From SAR86 cluster bacterium AG-390-O18 (GTDB lineage Bacteria > Pseudomonadota > Gammaproteobacteria > Magnimaribacterales > AG-339-G14): a DNA stretch of 64,000 nt. Below, piece after piece: positions 16,506 to 25,764 of this stretch. Each line of letters begins with the position of its first letter. Within the stretch, counting starts at the first letter, position 1. A model generated the notes under the pieces. It searched no databases and was not told the DNA's origin. It saw only the letters and a program-made list of their open reading frames with translations. The stretch is from positions 338,075-402,074 of the forward strand of contig QCHF01000001.1 in NCBI GenBank assembly GCA_003279605.1, read 5' to 3'. Position numbers and translations under genes: made by a program.

Positions 16506-18494
16506 CTAGTTGCCCGTTTCTAGATATCTCAGATCTTCTTTGGATAGCTTAATATTTGTTGCCTCAATACAACTATCCAGCTCGAAAAAATTTCTTGGCC
16601 CAACTAAAGGATAGGCAGATATTTCAAGATTTACCACATAGGAAAGAGCTATTTGGATTGGTTGACAACCTTTTTCTTTAGCTAACTCGATAGCTCTATC
16701 TTTTCGAGCAAGATTAAGCTCATCATGCCAAACTCTTTTTTCTTCTTCGTCTGTTGGATTAGCAAAATGTTCATTCGCAGCAAATTCAACATGATTGACA
16801 AAAAACCCTCTCGCTTGCGAAGACCACGGAAAAAGATGGATATTGTTATCTGTAAGATATTTCAGATAAGTTTCGTCACAAGAAAAACATCCAGGCCAAA
16901 CAGGCTCAATCATTCTAGCCAAACTAAAATTGTTACTCAAAACTTTGAAGCCAGTCTTTTGTTGTTCATTTGCATAGTCATTTGCCAATTTAAATCGCTC
17001 TAACTCCCAATTAGATGCGCCTAACACATCTATTAATCCCTCTTTCTTACATTCATTAAGAGCATCGATAAATTCAGTCACTGGAACATCAAGATTATCT
17101 CGATGCAGGCAGTAAATATCTAACTTATCAATATTGCCTCTAGAGAGCGATTCTTCAATTTGAGGTCTGATTTTGTCTGGAAAACAATCAGGAGTGTGTG
17201 CGCCTTTGCCCAAAACGACTATATCTTTTTGGTTTCTGGAATTTATCCAATCACCCAAATATTTATCGCTCAATCCATGGTTATAAATATAGGCAGTATC
17301 AAAAACCCTGCCGCCTTTGCTGTAGTAATAATCAAACATGGCAAATGCATGTACTTCGTTTATCTGGTTATCACACCCAAAAACTATTGAAGAAATTTCC
17401 TTGTCCAATTCAGGAATTTTTATGGAACTTAAGTCTTTTGATGGTTTTGAAAAAACTGAACGTTTTAGTGACGATGTATCAATTGAGTTAGCAGGATAAA
17501 CTACTTTTAATTCGTTCAGCCATTTATCAAGCCAAATCGAATTACTTAATGAATCAGCATGAGACATGAATGTAGATTCAATTTTTCCTGCTTTAATACA
17601 AAAACTAGCTTCGTCAATTTCTCGAGTGAATAGACCAACATCATCTATTACTTCGATAACTTTCTCTTGATTATTTTCTAAAATTTTAATTTCTGCTTTT
17701 TGACCTTGAAATTGGCCACAGTGCCATGGCTCTTTTACAAAAATTTGCTTCTCACCAGATGAAACTCTTAATGAGTTTTCGTATTCTTCATTAATTGCCG
17801 ATTTAATTGAAGCTTTAATTTTTGGACTAAATTCAAGCTCTGCTTTTGCATTTAAATCGATATTATTTGGAGATAGTTCTCCAGAAGCTGATATTGTAAG
17901 AGGATCTGCAAAAGCATCTTCAAGCAAACTACCTGCGATCAATCTAGCCATAGATAATGGATAGCAACCTATATCTAAAATTGAACCTCCACCTAATTCT
18001 GGATTTTTGAGTCGATGTTTTTCATCAACTTCAGCAGTAAAGCCAAAAGAAGACTCTATCAATACTTCTTGATTAGAAAATTCTTGTTTGACTAGTTCCA
18101 GAATTTTATGAGTAAGTGGATGGCATCTATACATAAAGGCTTCCATAAAGAATAGATTAAGCCTTCTCGCTTCATTGAGTAGAATCATTGCCTCAGTTGA
18201 ATTCATCGTCATTGGTTTTTCACACAGAAGATGTTTGCCGTTCCTAAGAGTTTTGAGACTCAAATCAAAATGGCTATTATGCGGGGTACCAATATAGATA
18301 GCGTCTATTGAAGAATCGTTCAGTAAAGCATCATATGAATCGTGAGTACCTACACCATACTTATCAGAAAAGTGTTTTAGATTTTTAGATGATCTACTTG
18401 CAACTGCAACCAATTCACCTTCTTTGGAATATCTAATAGAGTCACAGAAAGCCTTAGAAATTGTTCCTGTACTGATAACTCCCCATTTAATCAT
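16506..18494 (-). CDS. Fusion: Gfo/Idh/MocA oxidoreductase + aldo/keto reductase
   Basis: This 662-residue protein joins two oxidoreductases. Residues 1 to about 335 are Gfo/Idh/MocA-type, with NAD motif GVISTGTISK at the start, catalytic-lysine motif CEKPMT (91-96) and GGSILDIGCY in the C-terminal sheet domain. From about residue 355 an aldo/keto reductase follows: FDTAYIYNHG (Asp, Tyr), VVLGKG (Lys), IYCLHRD (His), and a late NADP-type segment LVGPRNFFEL. Both active sites look complete. The frame extends 17 codons upstream, but ATG 18494 begins the nucleotide-binding strand and overlaps the symporter stop by 8 nt. Downstream of a GPH symporter, it probably acts on an imported sugar or sugar derivative (inference). 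Confidence 0.88.
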   Translation of the reverse strand: MIKWGVISTGTISKAFCDSIRYSKEGELVAVASRSSKNLKHFSDKYGVGTHDSYDALLNDSSIDAIYIGTPHNSHFDLSLKTLRNGKHLLCEKPMTMNSTEAMILLNEARRLNLFFMEAFMYRCHPLTHKILELVKQEFSNQEVLIESSFGFTAEVDEKHRLKNPELGGGSILDIGCYPLSMARLIAGSLLEDAFADPLTISASGELSPNNIDLNAKAELEFSPKIKASIKSAINEEYENSLRVSSGEKQIFVKEPWHCGQFQGQKAEIKILENNQEKVIEVIDDVGLFTREIDEASFCIKAGKIESTFMSHADSLSNSIWLDKWLNELKVVYPANSIDTSSLKRSVFSKPSKDLSSIKIPELDKEISSIVFGCDNQINEVHAFAMFDYYYSKGGRVFDTAYIYNHGLSDKYLGDWINSRNQKDIVVLGKGAHTPDCFPDKIRPQIEESLSRGNIDKLDIYCLHRDNLDVPVTEFIDALNECKKEGLIDVLGASNWELERFKLANDYANEQQKTGFKVLSNNFSLARMIEPVWPGCFSCDETYLKYLTDNNIHLFPWSSQARGFFVNHVEFAANEHFANPTDEEEKRVWHDELNLARKDRAIELAKEKGCQPIQIALSYVVNLEISAYPLVGPRNFFELDSCIEATNIKLSKEDLRYLETGN

Positions 18495-19827
18495 TTTTTC
18501 TTGTCTCAATATTGATAAGTAATTCTCTATGATATTCAGAATCAATTGGATAAAAATACATTAAGAAGATGGAAATAGCGATACCAGATGCAGGTATTAA
18601 AGACATAATATTTTTCAAGCCAGAAAGAGTTTCAGGAGTCTGAACTTCATTTGGCGAAAAGTTTATTAAGGTTAATAAAACTCCTAAAATTAAAGCAGCA
18701 ACTGCAATGGAAGATTTTTGAGCAAACGTCATAAACCCATATAAAGAGGATTCACTTCTAATGCCTGATTTCCACTCACCGTATTCAATGGTATCGGGCA
18801 ACATTGACCAAAATAATACACCCCCCGCTCCTGATGCTAAGCCTATCAAGCAAACTATGATAATCAATTCTCGCAATGAGTTGATTTGATAAAAATAAAA
18901 TAACGCAAATGCGAGAAGTAACAAGGACATAGATATTTGCCATGTATTTCTTTTACCAATTTTTAAAGATACGTATGACCAAAAAGGTATTGATGCAAAA
19001 CTACTCAGCCCGCTTAACCCTAAAACTAATCCCTGATAGTTATGTAAGTCCAAAGCATATTTTATGTAGTAAATTAAGTTTTTATTAAACATAATCGTGG
19101 TTGAACCTAAGATAAGAATTGAAGAAAAGACAATCCAAAAAGGATAATTTTTTAGAATTGATAAAATTATCTTTGTTATTGAAGGATAAATTTCCTTTAC
19201 TTCTTCGGTAGAAGATTCTTTAACAGATGTATATGTAATATAAAGAATAATGACGGCGAAAAAAGCTGCAAAGCTTGATAAATAAATTATTCCAAGAGAT
19301 TCATCATTTTGACCAAAGTAATTAATTATAGGAAAACCCAAAGATGACATTAATAATGTTCCAAAAGATGCTCCTATCATTCTTGCTGTAGTCAACTTTG
19401 TTCTTTCTTCACTATCAGAAGTTATTCTTGGGGTTAAAGAAGAATAAGGAACACTTACAATCGTAAAACATGTTCGATGGAAAACATTAACAAGCAATAA
19501 ACATATAAATAGGGATAATCCTGTAAAAGGAGGCACCCAAAACAACATAACAAAAGATAAAGCCAAAGGAATCGTTCCAAAAAAAATATATGGTCGATAT
19601 TTACCTCTTTTTGAAGAAGTTCTTTCTGCTAAATAACCCATGAATGGGTCTGTAATTGCATCCCAAGCAATACCAAGAGCATATATCCAACCAGCTAAAT
19701 ATGGACTGATTCCTACAATATCTGTGTAAAAATATAAAAGATAGAGACCAACTCCTGACCAATAAAAGCAGATAGCAATATCGCCGACTCCATAGCCAAC
19801 TCTTTGTCTATTGGATAATGGGCTCAA
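18487..19827 (-). CDS. GPH-family sugar:cation symporter (MFS)
   Basis: The 446-residue carrier has about twelve helices and the GPH motifs WDAITDPFMGYLAERTSSKRGKYRPY (residues about 55-80) and DTIEYGEWKSGIRSES (central-to-late loop). It starts with TTG, part of the TTGA overlap (19824-19827) with the CoA transferase stop, and ends 8 nt inside the fused oxidoreductase gene. Such overlaps indicate a translationally coupled operon. The substrate is unknown, but the order transporter then sugar-type oxidoreductase points to a carbohydrate or glycoside. Confidence 0.88.
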   Translation of the reverse strand: MSPLSNRQRVGYGVGDIAICFYWSGVGLYLLYFYTDIVGISPYLAGWIYALGIAWDAITDPFMGYLAERTSSKRGKYRPYIFFGTIPLALSFVMLFWVPPFTGLSLFICLLLVNVFHRTCFTIVSVPYSSLTPRITSDSEERTKLTTARMIGASFGTLLMSSLGFPIINYFGQNDESLGIIYLSSFAAFFAVIILYITYTSVKESSTEEVKEIYPSITKIILSILKNYPFWIVFSSILILGSTTIMFNKNLIYYIKYALDLHNYQGLVLGLSGLSSFASIPFWSYVSLKIGKRNTWQISMSLLLLAFALFYFYQINSLRELIIIVCLIGLASGAGGVLFWSMLPDTIEYGEWKSGIRSESSLYGFMTFAQKSSIAVAALILGVLLTLINFSPNEVQTPETLSGLKNIMSLIPASGIAISIFLMYFYPIDSEYHRELLINIETRKND

Positions 19828-20960
19828 TTACCTAAAGACTCTATGATTTCTTGTTTATGTTCACCTAATGCTGGAGCAGGCTTGTCGTTGAACATTTCAT
19901 TGTCATTAAATTTAGTTGGATATCTTAATGCTCGAACCTTCCCTTGCGAAGCACTATTTATAAATTGGAAAAGATTATTTGCTTCGATTTGAGGATGTGA
20001 CATCAATTCATTTAAGGAAATTGTTTTTGAGCAAGGTACATCTTCATTCTGTAATTTTTGAAGAGCATCATCCACGGTTAATGATTCAAAAATTGTTAAA
20101 GCTTTAACCAACTCAACCATGTTTTCACTTCTAGCAAAGGCATTATTAAATCTTTCATCTTCAATGTACTCTGGTAATTCTAAAGCTCTAAAGATTCCAA
20201 ACCATTGAGCATCAGATAATGCTGCAATTGAAAGAAATCCATCTTTGCATTTATAAAGACTGTAAGACTTAGTTAAAGGCGGTAAAGTTGCCACATCATC
20301 ATCTAATAAAGTGTGATTCATCATGCCATCTGGCCAAAGGAAAAAAACTGCAGAATCAATCATAGATAGGTTAAGACGATCAGCAGTACCAGTTCTTTCT
20401 CTTTTAAAAAGTGCAGATGATAAGGACTGACAAACTGTATAAGCAGTAATCTTGTCACATAAAAGTGTTTTTATGTATGCTGGCTCATCAAGATCAGATT
20501 GAATGTCAGTGGCTCCTGCCATGGCCTGCACAACGTGATCGTATGCAGGTGCATTAGAGTAAGGACCAGAATCACCGAAGCCGTTAATTGAAGCATAAAT
20601 CAGTTTATCGTTTATTTTTTTACAATCATTCTCACCAAGGCCCAATTTATCCATGACGCCAGGCCTAAAATTATTGATTAAAATATCTGCATTGGAAATT
20701 AGTTTTTTTACTATTTCTAAATCATCTTTCTCTTTTAAATTTAAATCTATCGATCTTTTACCTCTATTACAGTTTGCAAATAACGCAGACACTCCACCCT
20801 TTTGAGTTCCCAAATAACGCATAGGATCTCCTATACCAGACTGCTCTATTTTTATGACTTCAGCACCTTGATCAGCCATCATCATAGTTGCCAATGAGGC
20901 TGTAACAATTGTAGAAATTTCAACAATTTTTACTCCTTCTAAGGGTTTTTTATAACTCAT
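19824..20960 (-). CDS. CaiB/BaiF family CoA transferase
   Basis: The 378-residue protein matches class III CoA transferases: KPLEGVKIVEIS at the start, ADQGAEVIKIE (about 28-38), GDPMRYLG, NRGKRSIDLNLK, and the catalytic aspartate probably in LLCDKITA (about residue 168). It swaps CoA between an acyl-CoA donor and an organic acid acceptor. GGGAGAGAG precedes the ATG. It is the first gene of the minus-strand operon with the symporter and fused oxidoreductase, and diverges from the alkylsulfatase-like gene (58 bp gap). The acid substrate is unknown. Confidence 0.9.
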   Translation of the reverse strand: MSYKKPLEGVKIVEISTIVTASLATMMMADQGAEVIKIEQSGIGDPMRYLGTQKGGVSALFANCNRGKRSIDLNLKEKDDLEIVKKLISNADILINNFRPGVMDKLGLGENDCKKINDKLIYASINGFGDSGPYSNAPAYDHVVQAMAGATDIQSDLDEPAYIKTLLCDKITAYTVCQSLSSALFKRERTGTADRLNLSMIDSAVFFLWPDGMMNHTLLDDDVATLPPLTKSYSLYKCKDGFLSIAALSDAQWFGIFRALELPEYIEDERFNNAFARSENMVELVKALTIFESLTVDDALQKLQNEDVPCSKTISLNELMSHPQIEANNLFQFINSASQGKVRALRYPTKFNDNEMFNDKPAPALGEHKQEIIESLGN

Positions 20961-21018
20961 TCTCTCTCTCCCGAAAAATTATCTATAATTAAGATACTTC
21001 GTCTTGTGGACATATTCA

Positions 21019-22320
21019 ATGGGAAAAATAATGAACAATTTAAAAGAATTATCAGAGCTTGCTTGGCAAGGAGAATTAGATACTAAATTTGAGCATCATC
21101 CAGTACATACCTTCTATGAAGGTTCCACCGAACTTGCTGAGAACTTGTTAGGACTCAAAGGAATTGGAGGTTTTTACGTTGTTGATACAAACGATGGATT
21201 AGTAATGATAGATGCCGGAAGTCACCTAGATATAGATTCTGCATATACTGAAATAAAGAAATGGAGGCCGAAAAGCAATGTTAGAGCAGCTATTTTTACT
21301 CACCACCATGTAGATCATATCTTTGCTACTAAAAAATTTGATGAGGATGCTGATCAATCTAATCAAAATAGACCAGTAGTTTACAGCCATAAACTTTTAC
21401 CCGATCACTTTGATAGATATAAGAAAACACTTGGGTGGAACACCGCAATTAATAAAAGGCAATTTGCGATTAATGTTCCTCATTTCAAATGGCCAGAAGA
21501 ATATCGCTACCCAGATATAACCTTTGAAGATGAATATACTTTTAAGATTGGAGATTGTAATTTTGAACTCTTTCATGGTCGTGGTGAAACAGATGACCAT
21601 ACCTGGATTTACATCCCTGAAAGAAAAATTTTAGCTCCAGGAGATTTATTCATTTGGGCAGTACCGAATGGGGGTAATCCACAAAAAGTTCAGAGATATA
21701 TAAGTGATTGGTCAGATGCTTTGAAATTGATGATGAAAAAGGATGCAGAAATTATGATTCCAGGACATGGTCTACCTATATACGGAAAAGATAGAATTCA
21801 GGAAGCTTTATCAACTACAGCAGACTTTTTAGAAGATATTGAAGAACAAACTCTAAATCTAATGAATCAAGGTAAATCGTTAAATGAAGTTTTTCATAAA
21901 GTAAAAATTTCTTCTGAAATTAGTAATAAACCCTGGTTAAGACCTGTTTATGACGATCCAAAGTTTTTAATTAAAATGATTTGGAGAAGATATGGCGGTT
22001 GGTGGGATGGTGAATATGATAGATTGTTACCTGATACCAGAGAAAATGAAGCAAAAGAATGGGTTGAGTTAAGCGGCGGAATCGATGCAATCATTAACAA
22101 AGCTTTAGATAATTTAAATAATAAAAAATACAAATTGGCAGCTCATCTTATTGAGGTCGCTTATTATGCTGATAAAAAAAATAAAAAACTCCATGATGCT
22201 AGGAAAGAAATATATGCAGCTTTCTCTAAAGAACAAGATTCTTCAATGGCTAGAAATATTTTTAATCACGCCAATTTAGCTTCAAACGAACTAAAAAGAG
22301 ATTTAGCATCAGAGGATTAA
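21019..22320 (+). CDS. MBL-fold alkylsulfatase-like hydrolase
   Basis: The 433-residue protein has an intact metallo-beta-lactamase site: [14 protein letters not shown] (His, His, Asp, His), [11 protein letters not shown], and [11 protein letters not shown], with a C-terminal extension carrying [27 protein letters not shown]. That tail is typical of the alkylsulfatase dimerisation region of SdsA1/Pseudomonas-type alkyl sulfatases. Three starts are possible (TTG 21004, ATG 21019, ATG 21031). The last has GGGA 6 nt before it and may be the true one. It may hydrolyse a sulfate ester or lactone; the reaction is inferred. It ends in a 4-nt overlap with the convergent Trm112-like gene. Confidence 0.82.
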   Translation: MGKIMNNLKELSELAWQGELDTKFEHHPVHTFYEGSTELAENLLGLKGIGGFYVVDTNDGLVMIDAGSHLDIDSAYTEIKKWRPKSNVRAAIFTHHHVDHIFATKKFDEDADQSNQNRPVVYSHKLLPDHFDRYKKTLGWNTAINKRQFAINVPHFKWPEEYRYPDITFEDEYTFKIGDCNFELFHGRGETDDHTWIYIPERKILAPGDLFIWAVPNGGNPQKVQRYISDWSDALKLMMKKDAEIMIPGHGLPIYGKDRIQEALSTTADFLEDIEEQTLNLMNQGKSLNEVFHKVKISSEISNKPWLRPVYDDPKFLIKMIWRRYGGWWDGEYDRLLPDTRENEAKEWVELSGGIDAIINKALDNLNNKKYKLAAHLIEVAYYADKKNKKLHDARKEIYAAFSKEQDSSMARNIFNHANLASNELKRDLASED

Positions 22321-22499
22321 AGTTTCTCAAGCTCTTCTTGAGATAATTCTCGAGCTTCATCTATAAGCATGATAGGGATGCCATCTCTTATTGGGTATGC
22401 CAATTTAGCTTCTGTGCTAATCAATTCATCTCCATGTTGAATGAGAGGTGAATGTGTTTTTGGGCAGACTAAAATTTCAATTAATTTTTGGTCAATCAT
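22317..22499 (-). CDS. Trm112 family small protein
   Basis: This 60-residue protein matches bacterial YcaR-type Trm112 proteins: [14 protein letters not shown] near the start and [13 protein letters not shown] near the end. Only one Cys remains of the zinc-site cysteines seen in eukaryotic Trm112. In bacteria its role is unclear; it may be a methyltransferase partner. The start lies 8 nt inside the end of gltX and the stop shares TTAA (22317-22320) with the convergent MBL gene. Confidence 0.88.
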   Translation of the reverse strand: MIDQKLIEILVCPKTHSPLIQHGDELISTEAKLAYPIRDGIPIMLIDEARELSQEELEKL

Positions 22500-23853
22500 C
22501 TAGGGTATATTCTATCCTTTTTAAAGAAGTTTCTTTACCCAATATAAACAAAAGTTCTGAAATAGATGGCGCATTTTCTTTCCCCGTTAAAATAACTCTT
22601 AAAGGTTTACCCAGTTCGGGAAACTTTAAATCATTGGATTGCAAAAATTCTTTGATATATTTTTCTATCTTGCTTTTTTCAAAATCTGTCTCTTTTAATT
22701 GCTTACTAAATGCAGAAAATAATACTTTCTTATTGGTATCGATATTTAACATATCGAATTTGATTCGAGGTTCTTCAAAAAAGTAAATTGACTCTTCGGC
22801 AATTTGATTAAATGAATTTGATCCTTTTGCTAATAAAGAGATTGCTAGTTTTCCATTTTCTATTTCACTGAAATCAACTCCTGAATTTTCTTTGACTTCT
22901 TTTATCAATTCTTCAGATGTTAAAAAATTTAAATATTTATTGTTATACCAATCTAATAGATCTTGAGAGTATTTTGATGGAGAAGAATTAACATCATCTA
23001 ATTTAAAAATTTTTTGAAGTTTTTCTAAAGAAAATATTTCCTCTTCTCCATAAGACCATCCCAATCGAACTAAATAATTTATTAAGGCATCACTCAAATA
23101 GCCTTTCTTTTTATAATCCAAAATATCTTCTGCTCCGTCTCTTTTAGAAAGTCTTTTGCCTGATTCAGCTAACACCATTGGGAGATGAGCATAGCTAGGA
23201 ATTGTTGAATTTAATGCATATAGAACATTAATTTGTTTGAGAGTATTAGTAATATGATCATCTCCTCTAATTACCGTAGTAATCTTCATATCCATATCAT
23301 CAACAGCAGCAGAAAAATTATAAGTTGGAGAGCCGTCACTTCTTAGGATTATAAAATCATCAAATTCTTTATTATTTATAGCAATATCTCCCAAAATTAA
23401 GTCTTTAAATTTTGATTCTCCTTCCAAAGGAAATTTAAATCTTAAAACCATACCTTCTGCAAATTCGATATTTTTATTTCTGTTTAACCCGTCGTACTTT
23501 GGCTTTTGTTTTTTAACAATCTGCTCTTCTCTCATCTTGGTAAGTGTTTCTTCGCTACAATCACAAGCATAAGCAAAACCTTTTTTATAAAGTTCAATTG
23601 CGAGTTCTTTGTGTCTCGAAATATTTCTTGATTGATATATAGGTTCAGAATCAAGCTTAATTTTCATCCAATCAAGAGAATTGAGAATAGAGTCAACATA
23701 CTCATCTTTGGAACGCTCTTGATCAGTATCTTCAAACCTTAGAAGAAACTTTCCTTTATTTGCTTTTGCAAATAAATAAGAAAATAATGCAGTTCTTGCC
23801 CCGCCTATGTGCAAATGTCCTGTCGGACTGGGTGCAAATCTAGTTATTTCCAC
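22492..23853 (-). CDS. gltX: Glutamyl-tRNA synthetase
   Basis: The 453-residue class I synthetase charges tRNA-Glu. It shows the HIGH-type motif in [18 protein letters not shown] (residues 6-23) and the KMSKS-type motif as [10 protein letters not shown]. The segment [15 protein letters not shown] is the usual sub-site after the first half. It starts with GTG, 14 nt inside the end of dnaQ, because the conserved start [11 protein letters not shown] follows immediately. Length is close to other short bacterial GltX proteins. It is part of the run rnhA-dnaQ-gltX-Trm112. Confidence 0.96.
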   Translation of the reverse strand: MEITRFAPSPTGHLHIGGARTALFSYLFAKANKGKFLLRFEDTDQERSKDEYVDSILNSLDWMKIKLDSEPIYQSRNISRHKELAIELYKKGFAYACDCSEETLTKMREEQIVKKQKPKYDGLNRNKNIEFAEGMVLRFKFPLEGESKFKDLILGDIAINNKEFDDFIILRSDGSPTYNFSAAVDDMDMKITTVIRGDDHITNTLKQINVLYALNSTIPSYAHLPMVLAESGKRLSKRDGAEDILDYKKKGYLSDALINYLVRLGWSYGEEEIFSLEKLQKIFKLDDVNSSPSKYSQDLLDWYNNKYLNFLTSEELIKEVKENSGVDFSEIENGKLAISLLAKGSNSFNQIAEESIYFFEEPRIKFDMLNIDTNKKVLFSAFSKQLKETDFEKSKIEKYIKEFLQSNDLKFPELGKPLRVILTGKENAPSISELLFILGKETSLKRIEYTLDD

Positions 23854-24520
23854 GATCTATCTTTAAGGAATTTAGGTAATTTTGATGCTGATTAGCATCA
23901 GAATCTGAAGCTTTAATTTTAACTAAATTGAAATCGTTTGAGACATTATTAGAAAATCTTGATTGTAATTCTTTTGACGAGTTGTCATCAAATCCTAGAT
24001 CTCTTTGCCCTCCCGTCATAGCAAGATATACATCAGCTAAAATTTCAGAATCAATCAAAGCACCATGATAGCTTCTGTCATAACCAGTTATTTGATATCT
24101 ATCTGTTAAAACTTCTAAGCTATTTCTTTGACCTGGATGTTTTTCTCTTGCAATTGATAAGGTATCGGTAATTTTACTCACGTAATCTTCAATTTTTATA
24201 TCAAGATCAGCGAGAAAAAGTTCGTGATTTAAAAATCCAATATCGAACTCAGCATTATGAATTAATAATTCTGAGTCTTTTATAAAGTCTAAAAAATCTT
24301 GATAAATATCTTTAAATAAAGGTTTATCAGACAGGAAATCATCAGATATTCCGTGAATCTTGAAGGATTGTCCAACTGTTCTTTCTGGATTCAAGTAAAC
24401 TTGATAAGAATTTTTTGTTAATTTTCTATTTACTAGTTCTACTCCAGCAATTTCAATAATTCTGTGATCGTTAGCAATATCTAAGCCAGTAGTTTCAGTA
24501 TCAAGTACAACTTGTCTCAT
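23840..24520 (-). CDS. dnaQ: DNA polymerase III epsilon subunit (3'-5' exonuclease)
   Basis: The 226-residue protein has the three exonuclease motifs: VLDTETTGLD (Exo I), HNAEFDIGFLNHEL (Exo II) and YHGALIDSEILADVY (Exo III, with the HxxxxxD pair). The C-terminal tail of about 50 residues would bind the polymerase alpha subunit in the DnaQ family. It starts with the ATGA overlap to rnhA (24517-24520), the common dnaQ-rnhA pair, here on one strand rather than divergent as in E. coli. Confidence 0.94.
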   Translation of the reverse strand: MRQVVLDTETTGLDIANDHRIIEIAGVELVNRKLTKNSYQVYLNPERTVGQSFKIHGISDDFLSDKPLFKDIYQDFLDFIKDSELLIHNAEFDIGFLNHELFLADLDIKIEDYVSKITDTLSIAREKHPGQRNSLEVLTDRYQITGYDRSYHGALIDSEILADVYLAMTGGQRDLGFDDNSSKELQSRFSNNVSNDFNLVKIKASDSDANQHQNYLNSLKIDRGNN

Positions 24521-24957
24521 GTCAGCTCATCTATACCTTTATTAGCCAAAGCATCGGCAATGTCGTTTTCTCTATGATTGCTATGGCCTTTTACCCAAAA
24601 CCAACTTACTTCATGGTGATTTGTCATTTGATCTAACTCAATCCATAGTTCTGAATTTTTTACTGGTTTCTTTGAGGAATTTTTCCAGCCATTTTTTTTC
24701 CAATTGATAATCCATTCAGTTATACCGTCTTTTACATATTTTGAATCTGTATAAAGTTCAATAGTTTTAGGGTCCTTATAAAACTTTAATGCCTCTATGG
24801 TTGCTGTCAGCTCCATCTTGTTATTTGTTGTATTAAAACTACCGCCGTAAATCTCTTTTTCTTCACCATTTTCAATAATAAGTGCGCCCCAACCACCTAA
24901 TCCAGGATTGCCTTTACAGGCGCCATCTGTAAAAATCTTAATTGTATTTTCAGACAT
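24517..24957 (-). CDS. rnhA: Ribonuclease HI
   Basis: The 146-residue enzyme degrades RNA in RNA-DNA hybrids. The catalytic residues are visible: Asp in IFTDGACKGNPG (about residue 11), Glu in KMELTATIEAL, Asp in LYTDSKYV, and the late Asp in HRENDIADALAN, with the basic handle NWKKNGWKNSSKKPV. Length matches the family. It is the first gene of the minus-strand run and diverges from gloB. Confidence 0.96.
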   Translation of the reverse strand: MSENTIKIFTDGACKGNPGLGGWGALIIENGEEKEIYGGSFNTTNNKMELTATIEALKFYKDPKTIELYTDSKYVKDGITEWIINWKKNGWKNSSKKPVKNSELWIELDQMTNHHEVSWFWVKGHSNHRENDIADALANKGIDELT

Positions 24958-24995
24958 CTATAAGAAAAGAGATAGATGTTAATATTACTTTAAAA

Positions 24996-25763
24996 ATGAT
25001 TTCTAATATAGAAGCTATCCCAGCATTTTCAGATAATTATATTTGGATATTGATAAAAGGTAACTCAGCAGCTGTTGTTGATCCTGGTGATGCCTCTGAG
25101 GTAGAGAGTTTTTTAAACAAAAATAATCTTAATCTTGAAGCAATATTAATCACTCACCATCATTTTGATCATACTGGAGGAATATCGGAACTTTCTTCTA
25201 AATGGAAAACGAAAGTATATGGACCTAAGGGAGGTCACATAAAAGGTATTGACTTAGAATTATCTGAAAATTCAAATATTTCAATTTTAGATACAAAATT
25301 TCATATTTTTGAAACTCCAGGACATACTCTTGATCACATTGCCTACTATTCTAAAGATATTGATTCCCTGTTTTGCGGCGATACTCTTTTCTCTGGTGGG
25401 TGTGGGAGACTGTTTGAAGGAACTCCACTACAAATGTTTGATTCATTGAATAAATTTTCTAATCTACCTAAAGAAACCAAAGTTTATTGCACACATGAAT
25501 ATACTCTGAGTAATTTAACTTTTGCATTAGAAGTAGAACCCGACAATATTGATTTAAGGAAATATTTTGAGGAGGTTAGTTCTCTAAGAAACTCCAATCT
25601 AATGTCTCTTCCATCAAGCATTAACTTAGAAAATAGAATTAATCCTTTTTTAAGAACTTCTGTTGAGCAAGTTAAAGAAAATGCTGAGAATTATGCTAAC
25701 AAACAAAACTTACAACCCGTGGAAATATTAGCAGCAATCCGAGATTGGAAAGATAATTTTTAG
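24996..25763 (+). CDS. gloB: Hydroxyacylglutathione hydrolase (glyoxalase II)
   Basis: The 255-residue protein has the glyoxalase II metal motif ITHHHFDHTGG, FETPGHTLDHIAYY, LFCGDTLFSGGCGRLFEG and CTHEYTLSNL, with the glutathione-binding C-terminal part. It splits S-lactoylglutathione in methylglyoxal detoxification. The frame could open 18 codons earlier at 24942, but that would overlap rnhA; ATG 24996 gives the standard start before IEAIPAFSDNYIW. mltD follows after 1 nt. Confidence 0.95.
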   Translation: MISNIEAIPAFSDNYIWILIKGNSAAVVDPGDASEVESFLNKNNLNLEAILITHHHFDHTGGISELSSKWKTKVYGPKGGHIKGIDLELSENSNISILDTKFHIFETPGHTLDHIAYYSKDIDSLFCGDTLFSGGCGRLFEGTPLQMFDSLNKFSNLPKETKVYCTHEYTLSNLTFALEVEPDNIDLRKYFEEVSSLRNSNLMSLPSSINLENRINPFLRTSVEQVKENAENYANKQNLQPVEILAAIRDWKDNF

Positions 25764-25764
25764 A

